From: a bacterium
GTDB taxonomy: Bacteria > Verrucomicrobiota > Kiritimatiellia > UBA8416
DNA length: 9,404 nucleotides
Assembly: GCA_020048935.1 (NCBI GenBank)
Contig: JAIFLS010000047.1
Location: 1-9,404, forward strand
Direction: 5' to 3'
In this document: positions 1 to 6,596 of the stretch, in pieces
Layout: each line of letters begins with the position of its first letter
Position numbering within the stretch: position 1 is the stretch's first letter
Made by a program: the position numbers and the translations under genes
Notes under the pieces: model-generated
Databases searched by the model: none
Seen by the model: only the letters and a program-made list of their open reading frames with translations
Told to the model about the DNA's origin: nothing

Positions 1-536
1 TTCTCCAGGCTGGGCGCGAAGAAGTTTTCGTCGGGATACGGTCCGCAGACGATCTGCACCACGGAGAATCCCTTGGCCTTGCGGTCGGCGGTGAGTTCCT
101 GAAAGCCCTCCCACGTCATGCGCTTGCAGAGGTTCTTCCACCAGGTGTCAGCCAGCCAGAAGAACGGCGTGCCGTCGGCATGCTCGAAGGTGGTCTTGCC
201 CGGGTTCACATTCACAAACCCATGCTTCAGCAGCAGGTTGTCACCTTTGTAGGCCGTGACAGACCGCGTCTGCTCCTTCCCATTGAGGCCTGAATTCGCC
301 TTATCGGTGCATTCGACACGGTAGGTGTACTCGCCCTGCAGCGGTGGTGCGAAGCGCACAGTCCACTTCTTCTCGCCTGCCCAGAATGCCGGAACCTTCC
401 ATTGTTTGTCGCCTTGCTGGAAGACAACATCGACCTCCACCTCCGTGAATGCGTTCGAGTACACTTTCGTGCTCTCGTAGGAGGTTTCAAAAACATTCCA
501 CTGCGAAACGTCCGCGCCCTGTACAACCCTGCTCAT
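1..536 (-). CDS. Glycoside hydrolase, DUF5060 + DUF4038 (apiosidase/GH140-like), 5' part only
   Basis: The gene reads from 536 off the left edge, so only about 178 N-terminal residues are visible. Residues about 12-80 look like DUF5060, the beta-sandwich domain in front of many putative glycoside hydrolases (EVEVDVVF, VPAFWAGEKKWTVRFAPP, GEYTYRVECTD). After a short linker, HADGTPFFWLADTWW (residues about 119-133) marks the start of the DUF4038 apiosidase-like barrel, as in GH140. Known relatives trim plant or algal polysaccharide side chains; the substrate here cannot be inferred. The start at 536 is preferred because GAGGA lies 6 nt before it; an in-frame ATG at 542 directly abuts that motif. 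No signal peptide is visible, so this copy looks cytoplasmic or its export signal is unusual. A SemiSWEET sugar transporter lies just upstream on the same strand. Confidence is good for the family and low for the specificity. Confidence 0.8.
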   Translation of the reverse strand, partial: MSRVVQGADVSQWNVFETSYESTKVYSNAFTEVEVDVVFQQGDKQWKVPAFWAGEKKWTVRFAPPLQGEYTYRVECTDKANSGLNGKEQTRSVTAYKGDNLLLKHGFVNVNPGKTTFEHADGTPFFWLADTWWKNLCKRMTWEGFQELTADRKAKGFSVVQIVCGPYPDENFFAPSLE

Positions 537-617
537 CAGCATTCCTCAAAGAATTATTGCTATCACGCTACTTATTCTCATTTAATCTTCATCCACTCCA
601 CGGAACGTCGCCGCCAT

Positions 618-893
618 TCATGACCACACACGGGCGGCCACGGCGGTTAGCGCCGTTGCGCCCGCCACGCATACCCCCAGGCCATTGGACAAGATCAACG
701 GCCAGTCCCGCTTCGGCTTCAGGCAGCCATAGGCTGTCCAGCAAACGCAGTTGATCACGGTGGCGACGGGCAGAGTGATGGAGCCCGGATGTCCGGACAT
801 ATTCAGCCGGATCTGATCCAGGAAAGAAAAGAACATGCCAATTCCCATGATCGATGCGAGCCATCCGATCCGGGTTACTATTTTCTGGTTCAT
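618..893 (-). CDS. SemiSWEET (MtN3/PQ-loop) sugar transporter
   Basis: A 91-residue integral membrane protein with three predicted helices, the size of bacterial SemiSWEETs. These work as homodimers and move mono- or disaccharides down their gradient across the inner membrane. Family features are clear: IGWLASIMGIGMFFSFL (helix 1), a PQ-loop position, GHPGS, INCVCWTAYG (helix 2), KPKRDWP, then SNGLGV (helix 3). Trp52 and Asn70 correspond by alignment to the sugar-pocket Trp48 and Asn64 of the Leptospira protein. The PQ motif reads Asp26-Gln27, so the hinge proline is absent. The ATG at 893 is chosen because it gives the normal family length and has AGG 4 nt upstream. An ATG at 935 and a TTG at 953 would add 14 or 20 polar residues and cannot be excluded. 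It follows the YjbQ gene closely and is probably co-transcribed with it. Confidence 0.87.
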   Translation of the reverse strand: MNQKIVTRIGWLASIMGIGMFFSFLDQIRLNMSGHPGSITLPVATVINCVCWTAYGCLKPKRDWPLILSNGLGVCVAGATALTAVAARVWS

Positions 894-959
894 TTTGCCT
901 GACGCCGTTTCTTTCTCTAATGATTGAAGCTGCATTGCGGTCTGCTGGCGCAATAATTG

Positions 960-1376
960 TTATTCCCCAATGATCTTCACCAACACCCTCTTCTTGCGCT
1001 TCCCGTCAAACTCTCCGTAAAAGATCTGCTCCCATGGTCCGAAATCCAGCTTGCCGTCTGTAACAGCCACTACCACTTCCCTGCCCATAATAGTCCTCTT
1101 CAGATGAGCATCCGCATTGTCTTCAAATCCGTTGTGGGCATACTGGTCATAAGGCTTCTCGGGTGCCAACTTCTCCAGCCACTTCTCAAAGTCAGAGTGA
1201 AGGCCTGACTCATCATCGTTGATGAAGACGCTGGCGGTGATGTGCATGGCATTGACCAGGCACAGCCCCTCGCGGATCCCGCTCTCGGCCAGGCAGTCCT
1301 CCACTTCGCTGGTGATGTTAATCAACTGCCGCCTTTTCTCGATATTGAACCAGAGTTCCTTGCGGTACGATTTCAT
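960..1376 (-). CDS. yjbQ: YjbQ/UPF0047 family protein (secondary thiamine-phosphate synthase-like)
   Basis: A 138-residue protein, the usual full length of the YjbQ/UPF0047 family. The hallmark segments are all present: HITASVFINDDE (residues 45-56), HNGFEDNADAHLKRTIMG (81-98), and VTDGKLDFGPWEQIFYGEFDG (105-125), followed by RKKRVLVKIIGE at the C-terminus. The conserved His45 and His91 are retained. The E. coli homologue has weak thiamine-phosphate synthase activity that can replace ThiE, but the physiological role of the family is not settled. The start has a strong Shine-Dalgarno sequence (GGAGG, 5 nt before the ATG). It is the first gene of a minus-strand unit divergent from gap, with the SemiSWEET gene downstream. 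Family assignment is firm; the function is not. Confidence 0.93.
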   Translation of the reverse strand: MKSYRKELWFNIEKRRQLINITSEVEDCLAESGIREGLCLVNAMHITASVFINDDESGLHSDFEKWLEKLAPEKPYDQYAHNGFEDNADAHLKRTIMGREVVVAVTDGKLDFGPWEQIFYGEFDGKRKKRVLVKIIGE

Positions 1377-1407
1377 GTATCCTCCGTGATTACCTGCTGT
1401 TCAACAA

Positions 1408-1437
1408 ATCCTACCGCATCCCCATCTGCCGCGTCAA
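1408..1437 (-). promoter_or_regulatory. Sigma-70-like promoter for yjbQ
   Basis: On the minus strand TTGACG (1437-1432) is followed after 18 nt by TAGGAT (1413-1408). This predicts a start near 1401 and a leader of about 25 nt containing the GGAGG of yjbQ. It is divergent from the gap promoter. The -10 box matches the consensus at 4 of 6 positions, so this is plausible rather than certain. Confidence 0.5.
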
Positions 1438-1442
1438 CCGGC

Positions 1443-1460
1443 ACAAATTCAACAAATTCA
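1443..1460. repeat. Tandem 9-bp repeat between the yjbQ and gap promoters
   Basis: ACAAATTCA occurs twice in immediate succession (1443-1451 and 1452-1460), followed by an A-run to 1466. A related TTCAACAAAT lies at 1400-1409. The AT-rich block sits just upstream of the gap -35 box. It could act as an UP element or binding site, or be simple-sequence DNA. Confidence 0.6.
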
Positions 1461-1477
1461 AAAAACGGGGTTCGGGG

Positions 1478-1506
1478 TTGACGGCGGGGGGCGGTTCGTC
1501 TATAGT
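1478..1506 (+). promoter_or_regulatory. Sigma-70-like promoter for the gap-pgk-tpiA-secG-amidase operon
   Basis: TTGACG (1478-1483), a 17-nt spacer, then TATAGT (1501-1506). The two boxes match the consensus at 5 of 6 positions each, at ideal spacing. Transcription would start near 1513, giving a leader of about 77 nt that ends in AAGGAG 8 nt before the gap ATG. Confidence 0.75.
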
Positions 1507-1589
1507 GCGGGCTCTTTTTTCAGGGATGTTCCACAAGACGGCATACTGAATTTCTGAAGGTAAACCTGGTAAGGCAAGGAGAAGAAGGC

Positions 1590-2612
<1,023 letters not shown>

Positions 2613-2647
2613 TGACGCCGCGTTCACGGACGCAGCAATGAACCCCG

Positions 2648-2684
2648 AAACGCGGCGGCGTCGGCAACGGCGACGCCGCGTTTT
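2648..2684 (+). terminator. Terminator-like hairpin between gap and pgk
   Basis: CGGCGTCG (2656-2663) pairs perfectly with CGACGCCG (2671-2678) around a 7-nt loop. The outer bases AAACG and CGTTT extend the stem past a 3-nt bulge, and TTTTGTTT follows. This resembles a Rho-independent terminator or attenuator that could lower pgk-tpiA-secG expression relative to gap. The U-tract is short and interrupted, so read-through is likely. A competing partner for its 5' arm lies at 2614-2624. Confidence 0.6.
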
Positions 2685-2703
2685 GTTTACAAAGGAACCG
2701 ACC

Positions 2704-3951
2704 ATGAACAAGAAGACGCTTCGCGATGTGCAACTTAACGGCAAACGCGTGATCATGCGCGTGGACTTCAATGTACCGATCAAGGGCGGCGTGATCAGCG
2801 ACGACACGCGCGTGCAGGCGGCGCTGCCGAGTATCAAGTACGTGCTCGACCAGGGCGGCACGCTGGTGCTGATGAGTCACCTGGGCCGACCCAAGGGCAA
2901 GGGCTACGAGGCGGAGTTCTCCCTGGCCCCCGTGGCGGCGCACCTGGAGAAGGAACTGGGTCGCAAGGTCGCCTTCGCGCCTGACTGCATGGCGGCGGAC
3001 GCGGTCGTCAAGGCCGCCGGGCCCGGCTCGGTGGTGATGCTCGAGAACACGCGCTTCTACAAGGAAGAGGAAGCCAGCATCAAGAAGACCGACGAGATGA
3101 CGGAGGAAGAGTTCAAGGCGAAAAAAGCGGCGCTTAAGGAAAAGCAGCAGGCGATGGCGAAAAAGCTGGCCTCCTATGGTGATCTCTACTGTAACGACGC
3201 CTTCGGTGCGGCGCACCGCGCTCACGCCTCGACAGCGGTGATCTGCAAGTACATCGGCCAGAGCGTGGCCGGGTTCCTGATGGAGAAGGAGATCGAGTAT
3301 CTCGGCGGCGCGGTGGAGAATCCGGCGCGCCCCTTCGTGGCGATCCTGGGCGGCGCCAAGGTCAGCGACAAGCTGGCGGTAGTCAAGAACCTGCTGACCA
3401 AGGTCGATACGCTGATCATCGGCGGCGGCATGGCCTACACCTTCCTCAAGGCCCAGGGCCACGAGATCGGCAAGTCGCTCTGCGAGCTTGACCAGCTCGA
3501 TTACGCCCGCGCGATGCTGGCGGATGCCAAGGCGCGCGGCGTGCAGTTCCTGCTGCCGGTGGACAATATCGCCGCCGACAACTTCGCGGCCGACGCCAAC
3601 ACGCGGACGGTCGGCAATGACATCCCCGAGGGGTGGATGGCGCTGGATATCGGGCCGGAGAGCACGGCGCAATTTGCCAAGGCGATCAAGAGCGCCAGGA
3701 CGGTGGTCTGGAACGGCCCGATGGGCTGCTTCGAGATGGCCCCCTTCGCCAAGGGAACCATGGGCGTCTGCCAGGCGGTGGCCGACAGCGATTCGGTCAG
3801 CATCATCGGCGGCGGCGACAGCGTCAGCGCGGTCAACAAGAGCGGCCTGGCGCCGCAGATGACCCACATCAGCACCGGCGGCGGCGCCAGCCTCGAATTC
3901 CTCGAAGGCAAGGAACTGCCCGGCGTAGCGGCATTGAGCAACAAGGCGTAG
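2704..3951 (+). CDS. pgk: Phosphoglycerate kinase
   Basis: This 415-residue cytoplasmic enzyme transfers phosphate between 1,3-bisphosphoglycerate and ADP, the step after GAPDH. The N-terminal 3-phosphoglycerate site is seen in RVDFNVP and SHLGRPKG. LENTRFYKEEE and NDAFGAAHRAHAS follow, then the hinge and nucleotide domain with ILGGAKVSDK, IIGGGMAYTF and WNGPMGCFE. The glycine-rich IIGGGDSVSAV and STGGGASLEFLEGKELPG close the protein. After LENTRFYKEEE there is a charged insertion of about 20 residues (KTDEMTEEEFKAKKAALKEK) compared with the E. coli enzyme. The reading frame is open back to 2638, but those residues are Arg-rich translation of the hairpin. The ATG at 2704 matches the family start and has AGGA 7 nt upstream. 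Confidence 0.98.
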   Translation: MNKKTLRDVQLNGKRVIMRVDFNVPIKGGVISDDTRVQAALPSIKYVLDQGGTLVLMSHLGRPKGKGYEAEFSLAPVAAHLEKELGRKVAFAPDCMAADAVVKAAGPGSVVMLENTRFYKEEEASIKKTDEMTEEEFKAKKAALKEKQQAMAKKLASYGDLYCNDAFGAAHRAHASTAVICKYIGQSVAGFLMEKEIEYLGGAVENPARPFVAILGGAKVSDKLAVVKNLLTKVDTLIIGGGMAYTFLKAQGHEIGKSLCELDQLDYARAMLADAKARGVQFLLPVDNIAADNFAADANTRTVGNDIPEGWMALDIGPESTAQFAKAIKSARTVVWNGPMGCFEMAPFAKGTMGVCQAVADSDSVSIIGGGDSVSAVNKSGLAPQMTHISTGGGASLEFLEGKELPGVAALSNKA

Positions 3952-3967
3952 ACATACAAAGGATATC

Positions 3968-4735
3968 ATGAAACACAGGAAACGGATCATTGCGGGCAAT
4001 TGGAAGATGAACAAGACGGCTAGCGAGTCGCAGACGCTGGCGGGGGAGATCAAGCGCGAGCTGGCCGAGTGCAGCGATGTGGAGGTCGTGCTCTGCCCGC
4101 CGTTCACCTCGCTGGCGATCGTGGCGGACGTGGTTGGCGGAACCTCCATCAAGTTCGGTGCCCAGAACATGCACTGGGAAGCCAGCGGTGCCTACACCGG
4201 CGAGATCTCGGCCTATATGCTGCGCTCGCTCTACTGCCATTTCGTGATCCTCGGCCATAGCGAACGGCGTTCGTACTTCGGCGAGACCGACGAGATCGTC
4301 AACAAGAAAGCCAAGGCCGCGCTGGCCGCGACACTGACACCGATCGTCTGCGTGGGCGAGACGATCGAGGAACGCCAGGCCGAAAAGCACATGCAGGTCG
4401 TGCGGACGCAGGTGCAGGGCAGCCTGGCAGGGATCGCCCCGGCGGACCTCAAGAAGCTCGTGATCGCCTACGAGCCGGTCTGGGCGATCGGCACCGGCCT
4501 GACGGCATCCCCGGAACAGGCGCAGGAGATGCATGCCTTCATCCGTTCCGTCTTGAAGGAAATGTCGAACGAAGATGTTGCGCAGAGCGTGCGGATCCAG
4601 TATGGTGGCAGCATGAAGCCGTCCAACGCGGCGGAACTGCTGGCCAAACCGGATATTGACGGGGGCCTGATCGGCGGGGCCTCGCTGGAAGCGAAATCAT
4701 TTGTCGAGCTGGTGCGTATCGCCCAGCAGAAATAA
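3968..4735 (+). CDS. tpiA: Triose-phosphate isomerase
   Basis: This 255-residue TIM-barrel enzyme interconverts dihydroxyacetone phosphate and glyceraldehyde 3-phosphate. The substrate-binding Asn11 and Lys13 sit in AGNWKMN, the catalytic His97 in ILGHSERR, and the catalytic Glu169 in AYEPVWAIGTG with its flexible loop 6. The phosphate-binding YGGSMKP and GGLIGGASL are near the C-terminus. The length is normal for the family. AAAGGA lies 4 nt before the ATG, and the gene starts 16 nt after the pgk stop, so it is clearly in the same operon. With gap and pgk it supplies the triose-phosphate section of glycolysis and gluconeogenesis. Confidence 0.98.
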   Translation: MKHRKRIIAGNWKMNKTASESQTLAGEIKRELAECSDVEVVLCPPFTSLAIVADVVGGTSIKFGAQNMHWEASGAYTGEISAYMLRSLYCHFVILGHSERRSYFGETDEIVNKKAKAALAATLTPIVCVGETIEERQAEKHMQVVRTQVQGSLAGIAPADLKKLVIAYEPVWAIGTGLTASPEQAQEMHAFIRSVLKEMSNEDVAQSVRIQYGGSMKPSNAAELLAKPDIDGGLIGGASLEAKSFVELVRIAQQK

Positions 4736-4751
4736 GGGAACAGGAAATATC

Positions 4752-5264
4752 ATGGGCTTTATATACGGGTTGCTGATCGTGTTCGAGGGGCTGCTGAGCC
4801 TGATGCTCATCGCCATCATCTTCATGCAGAAGACAAAGGGCGGCATGGGTGGCACGGCCTTCGGCGGCGGTGCCGGCGAGGCGATTTTCGGCTCGCGCAT
4901 GGGGAATGTGCTGACCAAGGCTACCGTGGTATTGGGCGGGATCTTCCTGTTCAACACCGTGCTGCTGACGATCCTGACCGCGCGGCAGCAGGGCGGCGGC
5001 TCGGTGATGGACTCGGTCGATGTGGCTGTACCGGACCCGCAGCCGGGGATGCCCGCCGGGATGCCCGGCGGGATGCCGGATTCGGCGGCCATGCCACCCT
5101 CCGGCGGTCCGATCGAGCTTCCCGCCCCCGCTGGCGACGTATCCTCGATGCCGGAAGCAGCTTCAGTCCCGGTGGCGGTCCCGCCACCGCCGCCGCCCGC
5201 CATCGAGACACCGGCAGCCGCGGATAATATCCCCGTGACACCCCCGCCTGCCCCGGCCCAGTAA
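4752..5264 (+). CDS. secG: Preprotein translocase subunit SecG with long Pro-rich tail
   Basis: SecG is the small accessory subunit of the SecYEG channel in the inner membrane. Helix 1 is residues about 1-23 (LLIVFEGLLSLMLIAIIF). The conserved loop follows (QKTKGGMGGTAFGGGAGEAIFGSR), then helix 2 at about 53-76 (LTKATVVLGGIFLFNTVLLTIL). Residues 80-170 form a Pro/Ala/Gly-rich tail of about 90 residues, including GMPAGMPGGMPD (99-110) and a run of six prolines. This makes the protein considerably longer than the usual 75-110 residues. The ATG at 4752 has AGGAA upstream and gives the family N-terminus; the frame is open to 4701 but lies within tpiA. It is 16 nt after tpiA and 2 nt before the amidase gene. 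A secG next to tpiA is common in several bacterial phyla. Confidence 0.93.
   Translation: MGFIYGLLIVFEGLLSLMLIAIIFMQKTKGGMGGTAFGGGAGEAIFGSRMGNVLTKATVVLGGIFLFNTVLLTILTARQQGGGSVMDSVDVAVPDPQPGMPAGMPGGMPDSAAMPPSGGPIELPAPAGDVSSMPEAASVPVAVPPPPPPAIETPAAADNIPVTPPPAPAQ
5046..5081 (+). repeat. Three 12-bp tandem units in the secG tail
   Basis: Units at 5046-5057, 5058-5069 and 5070-5081 all begin GGGATGCC and encode GMPA, GMPG and GMPD. They lie in the disordered tail and could change copy number in frame without disturbing the membrane core. Confidence 0.75.
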
Positions 5265-5266
5265 AC

Positions 5267-6454
5267 ATGGCCTCGCTCCAGAGGGTTGCCGTCGCGTGGC
5301 TGCTGCTGCTGACGGGGTGCGTCGCCGGCAACGGGCAGGCAGGCGGAGACCGGGTTGATGATCAACAGATCCCGCCCCCCGCGGCTCGCGAGGACGCTCG
5401 CCCTCCCGACGCGGGGATTCCGGCTCGCGAGGACGCTCGCCCTCCCACGGTGGCTCCTGTGGTTAGCAACGGGAGCGTTCTCGCGGGGCACACAACAACG
5501 GCACTCTCGCCGATTCCACTCGGCACCCTCACTAACCGCTTCGGCGTGGTGTCCGTCACGGTGGCATCCGGCGTCACCACCTGGGAAACGCCCGATGCCG
5601 TCCTGCGTTTCTTCGACGGATCGCGCCGCCTGGAGTTCAACGGAACGCTGCTCTGGATGAGCGGGGCGACGACCACCAATACCGTCACGAACACGCTGGC
5701 CCAAGCGGAAGGAACCAACACGCTTGAAGTGGTGCGGCAGCGTACTATCGCGCAAGCCGATGTCGACACCGTGCTCGCCCCACTGCTTACTCCGACCGAT
5801 CAGACGAATCGGTCTGATCGGTCCGATCATCCCGCGCCCTTTATCGTGATCCTCGATCCCGGTCATGGCGGGGATGATCCCGGGGCAGTCGTGGCGGACA
5901 TGCCCCACGAAAAGGCACTGGTGCTGGATGTCGCCCGGCGGGTGCGACACCGGCTGAGGGCGGCCGGCATCAAGGTGCGCATGACCCGCAGCGGCGATAA
6001 GACGTTGACACTGGCCGAACGCCCCGATTTCGCCCGGCTCCGCCACGGCAGCGTACTGGTGAGCATCCATGCCAACAAGGCATCAAATGCCAGTGCCCGC
6101 GGCATCGAGACCTTTATCATGCCCGCGGCCGGATTCCCGTCGACCGCCGATACCGTACCGGTCGCGGAGTCATACCCCGGCAACCTGCACGATTCCGCCT
6201 CCCTACAACTCGCCTATCTCCTGCAGCGCGAACTGATCAACCAGACGCAGACCGTTGACCGTGGCGTCAAACGGGCCCGCTTCGAGGTTCTGCGACTGGC
6301 GCCCTGCCCAACAGCCCTGGTGGAGATCGGCTTCGTGTCGAATGTGGACGAACGCAAACGACTGGCGGAAACGCAATACCGGAACCGTATTGCCGACGGC
6401 ATCGCACTGGGCATCCGCATCTTCATGCTGCAGAACTCCCGGCCGCCGCTTTAG
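5267..6454 (+). CDS. N-acetylmuramoyl-L-alanine amidase (Amidase_3), putative lipoprotein
   Basis: This 395-residue cell-wall hydrolase has a lipoprotein signal (hydrophobic stretch ending LLLLTGC, lipidated Cys18), so it probably acts in the periplasm on a membrane anchor. Residues about 22-65 are a low-complexity linker holding two AREDARPP copies. Residues about 66-172 form a small domain I do not recognise firmly. A second linker at 175-190 (TDQTNRSDRSDHP) leads to the Amidase_3 domain. Its zinc ligands are visible: His200 in DPGHGG, Glu215 in MPHEK and His268 in SIHAN. The catalytic Glu353 is in ALVEIGFVSN. It cleaves the amide bond between MurNAc and the stem peptide. The start is 2 nt after the secG stop without a clear Shine-Dalgarno sequence, so translation is probably coupled to secG. 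Last gene of the operon. Confidence 0.92.
   Translation: MASLQRVAVAWLLLLTGCVAGNGQAGGDRVDDQQIPPPAAREDARPPDAGIPAREDARPPTVAPVVSNGSVLAGHTTTALSPIPLGTLTNRFGVVSVTVASGVTTWETPDAVLRFFDGSRRLEFNGTLLWMSGATTTNTVTNTLAQAEGTNTLEVVRQRTIAQADVDTVLAPLLTPTDQTNRSDRSDHPAPFIVILDPGHGGDDPGAVVADMPHEKALVLDVARRVRHRLRAAGIKVRMTRSGDKTLTLAERPDFARLRHGSVLVSIHANKASNASARGIETFIMPAAGFPSTADTVPVAESYPGNLHDSASLQLAYLLQRELINQTQTVDRGVKRARFEVLRLAPCPTALVEIGFVSNVDERKRLAETQYRNRIADGIALGIRIFMLQNSRPPL
5382..5446. repeat. 26-bp perfect direct repeat in the amidase linker
   Basis: Two identical 26-bp copies, 5382-5407 and 5421-5446, are separated by 13 bp. The 39-bp period keeps the frame and yields AREDARPP twice. Each contains the palindrome CTCGCGAG and a small hairpin GCGAG-GACG-CTCGC. 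On the minus strand each reads GGAG followed by that hairpin, which resembles GGAG-type REP sequences. Confidence 0.85.
5794..5823. repeat. 12-bp perfect inverted repeat in the amidase coding region
   Basis: GACCGATCAGAC (5794-5805) and GTCTGATCGGTC (5812-5823) flank a 6-nt loop. They encode the hydrophilic linker TDQTNRSDRSD just before the catalytic domain. The neighbouring CCGATC continues the same hexamer theme. Confidence 0.85.
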
Positions 6455-6465
6455 CGATTACAAAT

Positions 6466-6590
6466 GTAGCCCAGTTGCGCCGCAACTTAGGCAGCGGGGA
6501 TTCGCGTGCGGTTACGAATCTTCCCGCGACTGTGGCACTCAACCGTTCGCTTACAACGCTGAAGCCGCACTCGCGGCGCGAGTGGGCTAC
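6466..6590. repeat. REPIN-like element: two inverted GTAG-type REP hairpins
   Basis: The 21-bp ends (6466-6486 and 6570-6590) are inverted repeats matching at 17 of 21 positions. Each begins on its outer side with GTAGCCCA and continues as a self-palindrome: GTTGCG-C-CGCAAC on the left, CTCGCG-C-CGCGAG on the right (minus strand). The four differences form two compensatory base-pair changes. A third hairpin lies inside: 6494-6504 pairs with 6515-6527 with a 2-nt bulge. A GTAG tetranucleotide before a hairpin is the known signature of REPs mobilised by RAYT transposases. The element fills the gap between two convergent genes and may also terminate transcription both ways. No RAYT gene is in the window. 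Confidence 0.75.
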
Positions 6591-6596
6591 CGTTTA

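Noticed and set aside
2638..2703. 22-residue N-terminal extension of PGK
   Set aside because: It encodes an Arg-rich stretch derived from the hairpin between gap and pgk; PGK proteins begin at the later ATG, which has its own ribosome site.
4697..6070. 457-codon open frame antisense to secG and the amidase
   Set aside because: The sense strand encodes SecG and an amidase with intact active sites; the antisense product is Gly/Pro/Arg low complexity.
6455..6596. Small coding gene or tRNA between the amidase and STAS genes
   Set aside because: No start with a ribosome site and no cloverleaf; the sequence is accounted for by the inverted-repeat element.
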